Notes: a model not told the origin generated them from the sequence alone. A DNA stretch of 48,158 bases from Ruminococcus sp. (GCA_017521805.1 JAFXDK010000001.1:1-48158), one strand, 5' to 3'; positions 33,430-42,787 are shown, counted from the stretch's first letter. A program made the numbers and translations.

Positions 33430-33468
33430 ATAAATGCATTGAAAATGCAAGAAAAAGGGGATTTTATC

Positions 33469-34188
33469 ATGAATGAAAACAATTCAAAAACAATCAGCGC
33501 AAATGAAACTGATTATCAGGAAACAAAAGGGGAGATAATTAGCAAGCTTTTATGGTGGCTTATAGGTCTTACAGCGGCAAGATTAGTATTCCATATATAC
33601 GAATTAACAGGCGGTTATGTGCCTGTGCCGAATATGGGAAATCAGGCTGTATATCTGCTTTTCTCTGCTGCTGCGACAGTTATTCTAATTTCCCTTGGCA
33701 AATACGGTAAATTATATAAAATCTGCGGTATACTTGCGGCGGCATCATGTGTTACAAAGCTGATATTGCCTTTTACACGGGGGTTGTTTTCAAATTCCAT
33801 TTCTAATGCTGATGCAGATAACTTTTTAGAGATGTTAAATGGTTTGACACAAGCAGGTCCGATATATAAATTGCTCAGCCAAATAAGTACATGGCTGCCT
33901 ATAATTGCCTCTGTGCTTGTGGGTATCGCCCATATGAAATTTTCAAAGCCTATGGATGAAAAAATCAGCAAGGGTTGGAAAATTGCCTTAATAGCGTATA
34001 TTGCTATATTTCTTATATCGGAGATTTATTTAGTATATAAATTATATTTCCCGCCCTATCATACGGATTTTTCAATGTTTCTTTATAAAGCTGTAAACGG
34101 ACTGGCAGAGACTGTAATTCTGGCAGAATATGCATTCCAGACTTTTTTACTTTACCGTATGGCAAAGAAAGTTAAAGTAATTGAATAA
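33469..34188 (+). CDS. Hypothetical polytopic membrane protein
   Basis: A membrane protein of 239 residues with about six hydrophobic segments (for example LLWWLIGLTAARLVFHIY, AVYLLFSAAATVILISLG, IALIAYIAIFLISEIYLVY). I do not recognise the family. The frame opens at a TTG (33439), but AAAAAGGGG before the ATG at 33469 decides the start. It has a consensus promoter and ends at a bidirectional terminator shared with typA, so it is a single-gene unit. Confidence 0.8.
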   Translation: MNENNSKTISANETDYQETKGEIISKLLWWLIGLTAARLVFHIYELTGGYVPVPNMGNQAVYLLFSAAATVILISLGKYGKLYKICGILAAASCVTKLILPFTRGLFSNSISNADADNFLEMLNGLTQAGPIYKLLSQISTWLPIIASVLVGIAHMKFSKPMDEKISKGWKIALIAYIAIFLISEIYLVYKLYFPPYHTDFSMFLYKAVNGLAETVILAEYAFQTFLLYRMAKKVKVIE

Positions 34189-34192
34189 AAAT

Positions 34193-34234
34193 AAAACCGC
34201 ACAATACCGATAATACGCGGTGTTGTGCGGTTTT
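34193..34234. terminator. Bidirectional terminator
   Basis: AAAACCGCACAA / TTGTGCGGTTTT (34193-34204 and 34223-34234), 12-bp stem with A and T runs on both sides, between convergent genes. Confidence 0.85.
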
Positions 34235-34291
34235 GCTTATCAAGAATTTTTACAGGGAGCAATAATTATATGCCCGTGGGGGATGTCTCGC

Positions 34292-36112
34292 TTACTGCTT
34301 AGCTCTTACCTTAGCTCTCTGGCTGTTGTTGAGAATTCTCTTGCGGATTCTCAGGCTTTCGGGAGTTACTTCAAGAAGCTCGTCATCAGCAAGGAATTCG
34401 AGGCAATCTTCAAGGCTGAGAATACGATGAGGAACAAGACGGAGAGCGTCATCGCTTCCGCTTGCACGGGTATTTGTAAGGTGCTTTCTCTTGCACACGT
34501 TTACAACAAGGTCATCGCTCTTGGGAGACATACCAACAACCATACCCTCGTATACAGGAGTACCTGCCGGGATAAACAGCTGTCCTCTTTCCTGTGCGTT
34601 GAAAAGACCGTATGTTACAGCCTCGCCGGTTTCAAAGGATACAAGTGAACCCATGCTTCTGCGGTCGATATCGCCCTTATATGGCTGATATTCTTCAAAT
34701 ACGTGGCTCATAATGCCCTCGCCCTTTGTGTCGGTAAGAAATTCGCTTTTATAGCCGAAAAGTCCGCGGGCAGGAACGAGGAATTCGATTCTCATACGGC
34801 TTCCCTGTGGGTGCATGGAAACAAGCTCACCCTTGCGGCTTCCCATTTTCTCCATAACAGAGCCTACGCAGTCCTCAGGAACGTCAATAACAAGTCTCTC
34901 AATGGGTTCAAGCTTTCTGCCGTCCTCGCCCTCTTTGAGAAGTACACGGGGAGTTGAGACGGAGAGCTCATATCCCTCACGGCGCATATTTTCAATGAGG
35001 ATTGAAAGGTGCATTTCTCCGCGTCCTGCAACTCTGAAAGCGTCGGTATTCTCGGTTTCTTCAACTCTGAGAGAAACGTCTTTCAGAAGCTCCTTGAAAA
35101 GTCTCTCACGAAGCTGACGGGAGGTTACAAATTTACCCTCCTTGCCTGCAAAGGGACTGTCGTTTACAGCAAAAGTCATTTCAACAGTAGGCTCAGAAAT
35201 CTTAACAAAGGGAAGTGGCTCAGGAGCATCTGTAGCGCAGATAGTGTCGCCGATAGTGATACCCTCAATACCCGAAATCCACACGATATCGCCTACCTGT
35301 GCTGTTTCAGCAGGCACACGCTGTAATCCCTGAATCTGTAAAAGTGAAACGATTTTGGAGTTATAATTCTTCTTAGAGCCTGTGTAATCGCAGACAGTAA
35401 CCTGCTGATTAACCTTGATAGAGCCGCGGACAATACGTCCGATACCGATTCTTCCCACGTATTCGTTGTAGTCGATAGAGGAAATAAGCATCTGGAGTGG
35501 CTCATCTTCCTCACCCTTTGGAGGCTCAATGTAGTTGATAATTGTATCGAAAAGAGGCTTTAAGTCTGTGCCTGCCTCGTACTGGCTGATTGAAGCTGTA
35601 CCGCTTCTTCCTGAACAGAAGAGCAGGGGAGATTCAAGCTGTTCCTCGTTAGCGTCGAGGTCAAGGAGAAGTTCAAGAACTTCATCGCCGATTTCATCAA
35701 GACGAGCGTCGGGACGGTCAATTTTATTTACAACAACAATGATTTTATGTCCCATTTCAAGAGCTTTTGAGAGTACGAAACGAGTCTGGGGCATAGGACC
35801 CTCAGCAGCGTCAACGAGGAGAAGAACGCCGTCAACCATTTCGAGAACTCGTTCAACCTCACCGCCGAAGTCAGCATGTCCGGGAGTGTCAATGATATTT
35901 ATTTTTGTACCGTTGTACATAACGGAAGTGTTTTTCGCAAGGATAGTGATACCGCGCTCACGCTCAATGTCGTTGGAGTCCATAACACGCTCTGCAACAG
36001 CCTGATTTTCGCGGAAAACGCCGCCCTGCTTAAGCATTTCGTCAACGAGGGTAGTCTTACCGTGGTCAACGTGGGCGATAATGGCAATGTTTCTCAAATC
36101 TTCTCTTATCAT
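34292..36112 (-). CDS. typA: Translational GTPase TypA/BipA
   Basis: A 606-residue ribosome-associated GTPase of the EF-G/LepA superfamily, involved in 50S assembly and stress or cold adaptation. GTPase motifs: AHVDHGKTTLVDEM (G1), ERGITILAKNTS (G2), DTPGHADFGGEVERV (G3), VVNKIDRPDAR (G4). Later domains carry RVAGRGEMHLSILIENMRRE and the TypA-specific C-terminal region (LFNAQERGQLFIPAGTPVYE, KRKHLTNTRASGSDDALRL). Length is normal. GGAGAGATAAAT precedes the ATG. Confidence 0.98.
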   Translation of the reverse strand: MIREDLRNIAIIAHVDHGKTTLVDEMLKQGGVFRENQAVAERVMDSNDIERERGITILAKNTSVMYNGTKINIIDTPGHADFGGEVERVLEMVDGVLLLVDAAEGPMPQTRFVLSKALEMGHKIIVVVNKIDRPDARLDEIGDEVLELLLDLDANEEQLESPLLFCSGRSGTASISQYEAGTDLKPLFDTIINYIEPPKGEEDEPLQMLISSIDYNEYVGRIGIGRIVRGSIKVNQQVTVCDYTGSKKNYNSKIVSLLQIQGLQRVPAETAQVGDIVWISGIEGITIGDTICATDAPEPLPFVKISEPTVEMTFAVNDSPFAGKEGKFVTSRQLRERLFKELLKDVSLRVEETENTDAFRVAGRGEMHLSILIENMRREGYELSVSTPRVLLKEGEDGRKLEPIERLVIDVPEDCVGSVMEKMGSRKGELVSMHPQGSRMRIEFLVPARGLFGYKSEFLTDTKGEGIMSHVFEEYQPYKGDIDRRSMGSLVSFETGEAVTYGLFNAQERGQLFIPAGTPVYEGMVVGMSPKSDDLVVNVCKRKHLTNTRASGSDDALRLVPHRILSLEDCLEFLADDELLEVTPESLRIRKRILNNSQRAKVRAKQ

Positions 36113-36300
36113 ATTTATCTCTCCTTATATTTATAGCTATTAGCTTTTAGCCTTTAGCTGTTAGCTTTATTTGAATTTCTTTCCTAAGTTGCTTTTCAGC
36201 AGATTTCTTAAATCATCTGCTGTACCCTCGGTGATTTGACTTTCTCTCGGGCTTAGTTGTCTAATTTCTAACCTCTGAACATCTAACTTCTAATAGGGCA
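36113..36300. repeat. Short AT-rich intergenic repeats upstream of typA
   Basis: Repeated TTAGC words at about 36133-36170 (TAGCTATTAGCTTTTAGCC, TTTAGCTGTTAGCT) and CTAATTTCTAACCTCTGAAC at about 36260-36292. These look like simple junction repeats rather than genes. The typA leader and promoter must lie here, but no clear boxes are seen. Confidence 0.45.
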
Positions 36301-36301
36301 T

Positions 36302-36328
36302 AAAAAAATCCGCTTTCTTTGCAGCGGA
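36302..36328 (-). terminator. tRNA operon terminator
   Basis: On the minus strand TCCGCT gcaaagaa AGCGGA is followed by TTTTTTT, about 25 bp beyond tRNA-Tyr. Confidence 0.85.
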
Positions 36329-36353
36329 GTAACGTGGGATATTTAAGGAAAAT

Positions 36354-36439
36354 TGGTGGGAGAGGGTGGATTCGGACCACCGAAGCTGAAAAGCAACAGA
36401 TTTACAGTCTGCCCCCTTTGGCCACTCGGGAACTCTCCC
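36354..36439 (-). tRNA. tRNA-Tyr (GTA)
   Basis: 86 nt including encoded CCA. Acceptor stem GGGAGAG / CTCTCCC, anticodon loop CTGTAAA with GTA, a long variable arm as expected for bacterial tRNA-Tyr, and T-loop GGTCCGAATCC. Third in a three-tRNA cluster read on the minus strand. Confidence 0.96.
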
Positions 36440-36477
36440 TTACAATTTCTGATATTTACCGACTATTGCCGATAAAA

Positions 36478-36553
36478 TGGAGCTGGTGGACGGACTCGAA
36501 CCCCCGACCTGCTGATTACAAATCAGCTGCTCTACCAACTGAGCTACACCAGC
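36478..36553 (-). tRNA. tRNA-Thr (TGT)
   Basis: 76 nt including CCA. Acceptor GCTGGTG / CACCAGC, D-arm AGCTCAGTTGGTAGAGC, anticodon stem-loop CTGATTTGTAATCAG with TGT, T-arm GGGGGTTCGAGTCCGTC. Second in the cluster. Confidence 0.97.
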
Positions 36554-36652
36554 TTAACTGACTTATTAATTATACCACAACTTTTTTGATTTGTCAACCC
36601 TTTTTTGAAATTTTTTTCAAAAAATTTTTTCGGTTGATTTTCTGTGGTAATT

Positions 36653-36729
36653 TGGTCGAGGCGACAGGACTCGAACCTGCGGCATCTTGGTCCCAAACCA
36701 AGCACTCTACCAAACTGAGCTACGCCTCG
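36653..36729 (-). tRNA. tRNA-Pro (TGG)
   Basis: 77 nt including CCA. Acceptor CGAGGCG / CGCCTCG, D-arm AGCTCAGTTTGGTAGAGT, anticodon stem-loop CTTGGTTTGGGACCAAG with TGG, T-arm GCAGGTTCGAGTCCTGT. First in the cluster, just after the promoter at 36763-36791. Confidence 0.97.
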
Positions 36730-36762
36730 GACTATTTTTGGACTGTCCTTGACAGCTTTTAT

Positions 36763-36791
36763 ATTATACCAGACATTTTCGGAAAAGTCAA
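36763..36791 (-). promoter_or_regulatory. Promoter of the tRNA cluster
   Basis: Minus strand TTGACT (36786-36791), 17-base spacer, TATAAT (36763-36768), about 33 bp before tRNA-Pro. Confidence 0.85.
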
Positions 36792-36866
36792 GCTTGTTTT
36801 GGTAGTTTTGTATACTTGCACAAAAAATACGTGAAGTTTGAAATGTGATTTGACAGTATGAAAAAC

Positions 36867-36888
36867 GGACGGCATATGCCGTCCGCTG
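36867..36888 (-). terminator. Hairpin after small acidic protein gene
   Basis: GGACGGCATATGCCGTCC with the GCTGATTACG tail, directly beyond the minus-strand gene that ends at 36899. The same hairpin-plus-tail style appears in the dispersed repeats (for example GTCCGCTGATG at about 9400). Confidence 0.55.
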
Positions 36889-36898
36889 ATTACGTAAA

Positions 36899-37201
36899 TT
36901 ATTCGTTGATAGCGTCCTTGATTTCTTCAACAACGTCCTCAACAACAGTTGCTGCTTCTTCAGCAACGTCTTCAACTGCTTCCTTAACGTCCTCGATAGC
37001 TTCTTCAGCATTTTCAGCAACTTCTTCAGCTGCCTTTTCAGCATCATCAATGATTTCTTCGCTGTCGAATTCGGAATCGTCGAAATCATAGATATCGTCG
37101 AAATCTTCGTCAACGTCCTTGCCTTTAAGAATTTTTGTTACTACAACACCTGCGAAAGCTGCTGCGCCTGCAATAAGAAGTCCTGTTAATAATTTGCTCA
37201 T
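36899..37201 (-). CDS. Small acidic membrane-anchored protein (YtxH-like in style)
   Basis: A 100-residue protein with an N-terminal membrane helix (MSKLLTGLLIAGAAAFAGVV) followed by a highly acidic, low-complexity helical tail of Asp/Glu/Ala repeats (residues about 30-100). The form recalls YtxH/late-embryogenesis-like small proteins but the function is not known. GAGGATTTTAAT before the ATG at 37201 decides the start; the frame opens further upstream without a ribosome site. It lies between rsmE and the tRNA cluster on the same strand. Confidence 0.8.
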   Translation of the reverse strand: MSKLLTGLLIAGAAAFAGVVVTKILKGKDVDEDFDDIYDFDDSEFDSEEIIDDAEKAAEEVAENAEEAIEDVKEAVEDVAEEAATVVEDVVEEIKDAINE

Positions 37202-37341
37202 ATTAAAATCCTCATTTCTCCGCAGTTTTAAAATCATCTGCAAGGCTTTGCTGCCTGTCAGTTTGCGTTATCGGAAAGCTTGCGGAAACTTCGATAATCA
37301 TATTAGATATTATAACACATTTTTTCCAGAATTTCAAGTGT

Positions 37342-38064
37342 TTACATATTTTTTGTTAAAAACATCAAAATTGTTAATGCAGAAATTGGTGCTGTTTCAC
37401 AACGAAGGATTCTTTTTCCCAGCCAGATGCACTCGCATCCTGCCAAAACAGCTTCCTCAACCTCAGCGGCTTCAAATCCACCCTCACTGCCGATAAGGAT
37501 TCCTGCGGTTTTTATGCCCTCAACATTCACATCGCCAAAGGGCTTGCCGCCCTCGCCCTCGTAGAGAATAACATTCTTATCAAGACTTTTCATCATGTCG
37601 AGGCACTGTTTATAGCTGACAATGGACGATATTTCGGGAATTATGCCTCGTCCTGACTGTTTTGCCGCTTCCTCTGCAATCTTTGCAAGCCGTGGGAGCT
37701 TTTTTGCAAAATCTTTTTCATTCGGTCGGGATATGCAGCGCCTTGTCAATACAGGCACAATTCTCGATACGCCTAATTCCGTGGATTTTTGTATAATGTA
37801 CTCCAGCTTGTCAAGCTTCGGCACAGCCTGAAACAGCGTGACTTTCACCGTTGGTTCGGCATAGCAGGGGTGCTTTTCAAGCAGGTCGAGATATACGGAA
37901 TCCTCTGTAATCTGCCGTATTTCGCAGTCGTAGTCAATGCCGCCGCAGCATACCGTCACTTCCTCGTGGGGACGCATACGCAGGGAACGTCCGATATGAC
38001 GTGCGTTTTCGCCGTCTAAAACTATATCGTTTTCATTTATATTATCCGCAAAAAATCGTGGCAT
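37342..38064 (-). CDS. rsmE: 16S rRNA m3U1498 methyltransferase RsmE
   Basis: A SPOUT-family methyltransferase of 240 residues that methylates U1498 of 16S rRNA. N-terminal PUA-like part (MPRFFADNI, ARHIGRSLRMRPHEEVTVCC) and C-terminal knotted domain with KLDKLEYIIQKSTELGVSRI, GILIGSEGGFEAAEVEEA and GKRILRCETAPISALTIL. AAAGGAGTATACAT directly before the ATG at 38064 fixes the start; the longer frame to 38121 is not supported. Often found with prmA; here it stands alone. Confidence 0.97.
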   Translation of the reverse strand: MPRFFADNINENDIVLDGENARHIGRSLRMRPHEEVTVCCGGIDYDCEIRQITEDSVYLDLLEKHPCYAEPTVKVTLFQAVPKLDKLEYIIQKSTELGVSRIVPVLTRRCISRPNEKDFAKKLPRLAKIAEEAAKQSGRGIIPEISSIVSYKQCLDMMKSLDKNVILYEGEGGKPFGDVNVEGIKTAGILIGSEGGFEAAEVEEAVLAGCECIWLGKRILRCETAPISALTILMFLTKNM

Positions 38065-38340
38065 ATGTATACTCCTTTGCATTTTATACCTTATTATAAC
38101 ATTATAAAATACAGATGTCAAATTTTTTCAGACGCAGTGCGCTAAAATACAATTTTGGGAATTGTTAATCTGCACAATAATGAATAATCGGAATTGATAA
38201 ATATGCTGATTTTTATGTGGATATGGCAAAAATACACAAAAATTTCACAATCTGTATTTCTGTTTGTGATATAATAAGTATACAATAGAGGGATAATATC
38301 CATTTTAAAAAACACATCAATATTGAAAGGATGATTTATC

Positions 38341-40125
38341 ATGAAGATTACAAAAAAAATCGCCGCTGCTGCTGCCTCTGCGGTTATGGCGGTTTCATCA
38401 ATTCCCGTGGCAGCGCTGAATACATCTGCCGCTGACCATAACTACATGGAGGCACTGGCAATGTCCCTGTACTTCTTCGATTCCAATGCCTGCGGAACAG
38501 GTATAACCGACGGTCCGCTCACATGGCGCGGCGACTGTCATACTTACGATGCAACGGCTTCTGTAGGCTCTCTTGACGGCTCTGCAAAATCTGTAGTTGA
38601 CCCGGACGGTGACGGAAAAGTTGATGTATCTGGCGGCTGGCACGATGCAGGCGACCATATCAAATTCAATCTGACTATCGGATTTGCTCTTTCAAGTCTT
38701 GGTATATCCGACTATCTCAATCCGGGGATATACGAAAAGGCATACTGCCGCGACCACTTTGAATATGAAATGCGCTGGGGTGCTGATTACCTTATGAAAA
38801 CAACTTTCCTCGATAATTCGGGAAATGTTGCGGCTGTAGCTCATACCGTTGCGGAAGGAGGCACAGACCACTCATTCTGGTCCGCTCCCGAGGTTCAGAC
38901 ATATGACCGCCCGATTTTCTGGCTGACAGCTTCGGACAATAACTCCTCTGTAAGCTGTGAAATGGCGGCAGGTCTTGGTGCGGCGGCTTATGTATTCAAG
39001 GATTCAGACCCTGAATATTCCGCAAAATGTGCTAAATATGCAAAAGCGCTCCTTGAATTCGGTACAAAGCACGTAGGCAACAATACGGGCGGAATCGGCG
39101 GTTTTTACAGCACTGACGCTCAGTATCAGGACGAAGAAGCTATCGCTCAGGCTTGGCTCTGGATTGTAGGTGAGGGCGATAAGCCTACCCGTGTTCCCAA
39201 GAATAAGGACTACGGCGGAAGTCAGTATGACGGTTGGGTTTACTCATGGGATAAGGTATGGCAGGGCTATGCGGCTCTGATGTACAAGGCTACAGGTGAT
39301 ACAGCTTTCAAGGATGAGCTTATTGTTGAAATTCAGGGACAGAATGGCATGAAAGTCGGCACATATAACACTAACGGCTGGGGTACTTCACGTATCAACT
39401 GTGCAATACAAATGGACGCATATGTTGTTGCTGACGGTGACCCCAACAGCGAGTACGCGCAGGGCGCAAAATGGCAGCTTGACTATATGCTTGGCGACAA
39501 CAATCTCGGTTACAGCTTCCTGTTAGGTTTTGGCGAAAAGTGGCCTGTACATATCCACCACCGTGCCGCAAACCCGGGCGGTGAGGGTATAACATCGGCG
39601 CAGAATCCTTCGGCTAAGTATACCAATTATGGTATGCTTGTAGGCGGTATTGACGCTAACGGCTATGAGGATCACGCTGACAGATACCAGTATACAGAGG
39701 GCGCGCTGGACTATAACGGCTGTTTTGCCATTGCAAGTGCTTGTGCGTCAACCCTTTTCGGCGGAGATGCAACAACATTTGATGATATAAAGAAATCTGC
39801 GGCTGAAATCAATGCTGATTTTAAGTTTGCTGATGAATCAACAAATCCCACGGAGCCTCCCACAGAGCCTTCCACTGTTATTCCCTCAGATAATCCCTCT
39901 GATACTCTTTATGGTGATGCAAACTGCGACGGCAATGTTACTATTGCAGACGCTACCGCAATACTTCAGGCTGTAGGAAATCCCGATAAATACGGACTTT
40001 CCGAGCAGGGTACTATAAATGCAGATATCAACGGTGAAGTTGGTATAACACCTGACGATGCAATTATAATAAAGAAAATAGACGCTGGCATGTTATCTAT
40101 CGAGGATATAAATCCTGCAAAGTGA
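38341..40125 (+). CDS. Cellulosomal GH9 endoglucanase with dockerin
   Basis: A 594-residue exported cellulase. Signal peptide about 1-30; GH9 catalytic domain about 33-480 with the catalytic-base motif GGWHDAGDH (D102, D105), the HHRAANPGG segment and general acid E453 in YQYTEGALDYNGCF; Thr/Pro/Ser-rich linker about 500-520; C-terminal dockerin about 522-590 (LYGDANCDGNVTIADATAIL and ADINGEVGITPDDAIII). No extra binding module is seen. It cuts cellulose or mixed-linked glucan. The dockerin is of the 'IADATAIL' class, unlike those of the two internal-dockerin xylanases. GAAAGGATGATT precedes the ATG. Confidence 0.95.
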   Translation: MKITKKIAAAAASAVMAVSSIPVAALNTSAADHNYMEALAMSLYFFDSNACGTGITDGPLTWRGDCHTYDATASVGSLDGSAKSVVDPDGDGKVDVSGGWHDAGDHIKFNLTIGFALSSLGISDYLNPGIYEKAYCRDHFEYEMRWGADYLMKTTFLDNSGNVAAVAHTVAEGGTDHSFWSAPEVQTYDRPIFWLTASDNNSSVSCEMAAGLGAAAYVFKDSDPEYSAKCAKYAKALLEFGTKHVGNNTGGIGGFYSTDAQYQDEEAIAQAWLWIVGEGDKPTRVPKNKDYGGSQYDGWVYSWDKVWQGYAALMYKATGDTAFKDELIVEIQGQNGMKVGTYNTNGWGTSRINCAIQMDAYVVADGDPNSEYAQGAKWQLDYMLGDNNLGYSFLLGFGEKWPVHIHHRAANPGGEGITSAQNPSAKYTNYGMLVGGIDANGYEDHADRYQYTEGALDYNGCFAIASACASTLFGGDATTFDDIKKSAAEINADFKFADESTNPTEPPTEPSTVIPSDNPSDTLYGDANCDGNVTIADATAILQAVGNPDKYGLSEQGTINADINGEVGITPDDAIIIKKIDAGMLSIEDINPAK

Positions 40126-40546
40126 AAAACAGGTCATGTTAATAGACAGGAGTAAAGTAACTTTTGAGTAACATTGTGGTAAAATGGTTTTGTTTGTGAT
40201 TGTTGTGATTGTATTAATACATTTTCTGATATAGAGTAAATTAGTTTGAAACTTATATAAAATATGCAAAATATACACTGATATTAATATTACAAATTCA
40301 CAAAAACTTAATAATGACGTATGTTTTGTATAGTTGCATAAAAATTTTACCGTGATTATATACAAATCCAACAAAGCATTTATAGTCAATATAGAGAAAT
40401 TGCTATTAGTTAAGGCGTTTTAACCACAATGTAACCTCTTTGTAACCGCTTTGTTACCAAAAGTTCGGGAAAATTATGTATAATAAATGTACAAACATAT
40501 TGTAGGCACAATTTATTTGAATTTTTAAGAAAGAAGTGTGATGTGA
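40126..40546. promoter_or_regulatory. Intergenic region between the two GH9 genes, with phased TGTAACC repeats
   Basis: No gene. Three 11-bp direct repeats, TGTAACCTCTT, TGTAACCGCTT and TGTTACCAAAA (40430-40462), lie one helical turn apart, and a TATAAT follows at 40479-40484. The last repeat overlaps the expected -35 position, suggesting activator or alternative sigma control of the second GH9 gene. There is no clear terminator for the first GH9 gene. GTAAC words also occur at about 40156-40176. Confidence 0.55.
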
Positions 40547-42778
40547 ATGAATTTCAAGAAAATCAAGTCAGTCGTACTTAGCGGAATGCTCGCTGCTGCT
40601 TCTGTAGCAGGTTCATTCTCAGCATCTGCCCCCTCTCTCAAGGCAAGTGCAGCCAGTGACGACTACGCAAAACTCCTCCAGTATTCTCTCTATCTCTACG
40701 ACGCTAATATGTGCGGTAGTGAGGTAGGTGAAAAGTCAGGTCTGTCCTGGCGTGATGACTGCCATACTGACGATGAAGTACAGGGCGGTTTCCACGATGC
40801 AGGTGACCACGCAATGTTCGGTCTTCCTCAGGGCTATACAGCTTCATCTCTCGGCTGGAGCTACTATGAGTTCAAGGACGCTTATGAGGCAACAGGTCAG
40901 GGTGAACACCTTAAAATGATTACTGACCATTTCTGTGATTTCTTCAAGAGATCCACAAAGCTCAGCGGAAACAGTGTTTCAAACTTCCTCTATCAGAAGG
41001 GTGACGGTACTGTTGACCACAGCTACTGGGGACCTCCCGAGAATCAGGGCAGCGGCAGAAAGATGTTCTGGACATCAGGCGGCGCTTCTGATATCGCTGC
41101 TGACTACGCTGCAGCTCTCGCACTGAACTATATCAACTTCGGCAACAAGGAGGACCTTACATACGCTGAGGCTCTCTACAACTTCTCAACACAGCACAAC
41201 GCTGTTGCTACTGACGGACCTAACGGCTTCTACAAGTCAAGCGGATGTCAGGATGAGCAGGCTAACGCTGCAGGCTGGCTCTACATTGCTACCAAGAATG
41301 AAAAGTACAAGAATGACTGTGCTTCCAAGCAGACACAGTACCTCGGCTGGGTTGACGGCTGGGATAACAGAGGTCTTGGTGCAGCTTGCGTTTACGCTCA
41401 TATCACAGGCGACTGGGGTAAGGTAAACAGCTACATCGGCGGTCAGGCTTCAGGTAGCAATTATCTCTTTATGGATAAGTGGGGCAGTGCTCGTCTTAAC
41501 ACAACAATGCAGTTCTGTGCTCTCGCAGCTACAAAGAACTCAAACGCTGATTACACAAGCTGGGCTAAGGGTCAGATGGATTACATTACAGGCAGCAACC
41601 CTGCAAATACTTGCTTCGTTGTAGGATTTGCAAGCAATTCTGCTAAGAACCCCCACCACAGAGCAGCTTCCGGCTATACAAGCTATGAGCAGTTCAATAT
41701 GAACAACTGGAATCCAGACGGCGACCACATGAGCCCCTACAGCTCATTCGGTTCTAACTCACACACTCTTGTTGGTGCTCTCGTAGGCGGTCCTTGCGAC
41801 GCAGGCGGTTCATACCACGATAATATGGGTGACTACATCTGTAACGAGGTTGCTATCGACTACAACGCTGGTTTCGTTGGTGCATCTGCTGGTCTCTATC
41901 ACTTCTACAAGACAGGTAAGACAGTTTCTTCTATCGACGGTGTTGACAAGATTTACAGCGGCGGCGGTTCTTCTTCCAGCACAACAGAAAAGCCTCAGGA
42001 CGGTACAACTACAAAGACAACTTCAAAAACTCCTTCTGATACAGTTACAACTCCCGTAGGCGGTGATAAGGTTCTTCTCCCCGATGACATGAAGGTTGGC
42101 GTAGAAGAGGGCGATGACGGCGAGATGAACAACTACGCTGAATTCAACGCAAAGGGCTATAAGACAGCTACTCTCTACTACACAGTAAACACAAACGATA
42201 CAGAAAGCTCAGGCGGTTTCGGTACATGGACAGGTGAGTGGGAGCAGGAAGACTTCAAGGTAAACGTAAAGAACGGTAAGGTTGAAGTTTCTTACGACAT
42301 TCCTGCTAACGTTGGTGCAACTGTTAAGGCTATGATTTGGTGGCCTCACGATGACGGCGTAACAATTGAAAAGGTTGTTCTTAGCGGCGGTTCTTCCTCA
42401 GGTACAACATCCAAGACAACTTCCAAGACTACATCTAAGACAACTTCCAAGACTACATCTAAGACAACATCAAAGACTACTTCCAAGACTACATCTAAAA
42501 CAACATCCAAGACAACTTCAAAGAACGAAAACGACGGCAACACAACTACAACAGTTACACTTTACGGTGATGCTAACAACGACGGCAGAGTTTCAATCGC
42601 TGACGCTACAGCAATTCTCCAGAGCCTCGGTAACCCTGATAAATATGGTCTTTCCAAGCAGGGTGCAGCTAATGCTGATGTAACAGGCAACGGCAACGGT
42701 GTAACAACAGATGATGCTATCGTAATCCAGAAGATTGATGCAGGTCTTATCAATGTAAGCAGTCTTCCTATCAAGTAA
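40547..42778 (+). CDS. Cellulosomal GH9 cellulase with CBM-like module and dockerin
   Basis: A 743-residue exported cellulase. Signal peptide about 1-36; GH9 domain about 38-460 with GGFHDAGDH (D84, D87) and general acid E434 (CNEVAIDYNAGF); Ser/Thr linker; a beta-sandwich-like module about 507-613 (DDMKVGVEEGDDGEMNNYAE ... AMIWWPHDDGVTIEKVVL) that resembles a carbohydrate-binding module of no family I can name; ten exact TTSK repeats (about residues 620-659); dockerin about 672-740 (LYGDANNDGRVSIADATAIL). Its sequence is strongly codon-biased, suggesting high expression. The ribosome site (AAGAAAGAAGTG) is poorer than in neighbouring enzyme genes. Confidence 0.95.
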   Translation: MNFKKIKSVVLSGMLAAASVAGSFSASAPSLKASAASDDYAKLLQYSLYLYDANMCGSEVGEKSGLSWRDDCHTDDEVQGGFHDAGDHAMFGLPQGYTASSLGWSYYEFKDAYEATGQGEHLKMITDHFCDFFKRSTKLSGNSVSNFLYQKGDGTVDHSYWGPPENQGSGRKMFWTSGGASDIAADYAAALALNYINFGNKEDLTYAEALYNFSTQHNAVATDGPNGFYKSSGCQDEQANAAGWLYIATKNEKYKNDCASKQTQYLGWVDGWDNRGLGAACVYAHITGDWGKVNSYIGGQASGSNYLFMDKWGSARLNTTMQFCALAATKNSNADYTSWAKGQMDYITGSNPANTCFVVGFASNSAKNPHHRAASGYTSYEQFNMNNWNPDGDHMSPYSSFGSNSHTLVGALVGGPCDAGGSYHDNMGDYICNEVAIDYNAGFVGASAGLYHFYKTGKTVSSIDGVDKIYSGGGSSSSTTEKPQDGTTTKTTSKTPSDTVTTPVGGDKVLLPDDMKVGVEEGDDGEMNNYAEFNAKGYKTATLYYTVNTNDTESSGGFGTWTGEWEQEDFKVNVKNGKVEVSYDIPANVGATVKAMIWWPHDDGVTIEKVVLSGGSSSGTTSKTTSKTTSKTTSKTTSKTTSKTTSKTTSKTTSKTTSKNENDGNTTTTVTLYGDANNDGRVSIADATAILQSLGNPDKYGLSKQGAANADVTGNGNGVTTDDAIVIQKIDAGLINVSSLPIK
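42404..42523 (+). repeat. Ten 12-bp tandem repeats encoding TTSK
   Basis: Ten in-frame units encode the Thr-Thr-Ser-Lys linker between the CBM-like module and the dockerin. Third codon positions vary between units (ACA/ACT, TCC/TCT/TCA, AAG/AAA), so the protein repeat, not just the DNA, seems kept. Confidence 0.95.
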
Positions 42779-42787
42779 ATAATTATT

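Noticed and set aside
42404-42523. 12-bp tandem repeats as a noncoding satellite or CRISPR
   Set aside because: They are in frame inside the GH9 gene and encode a TTSK linker with variable third bases.
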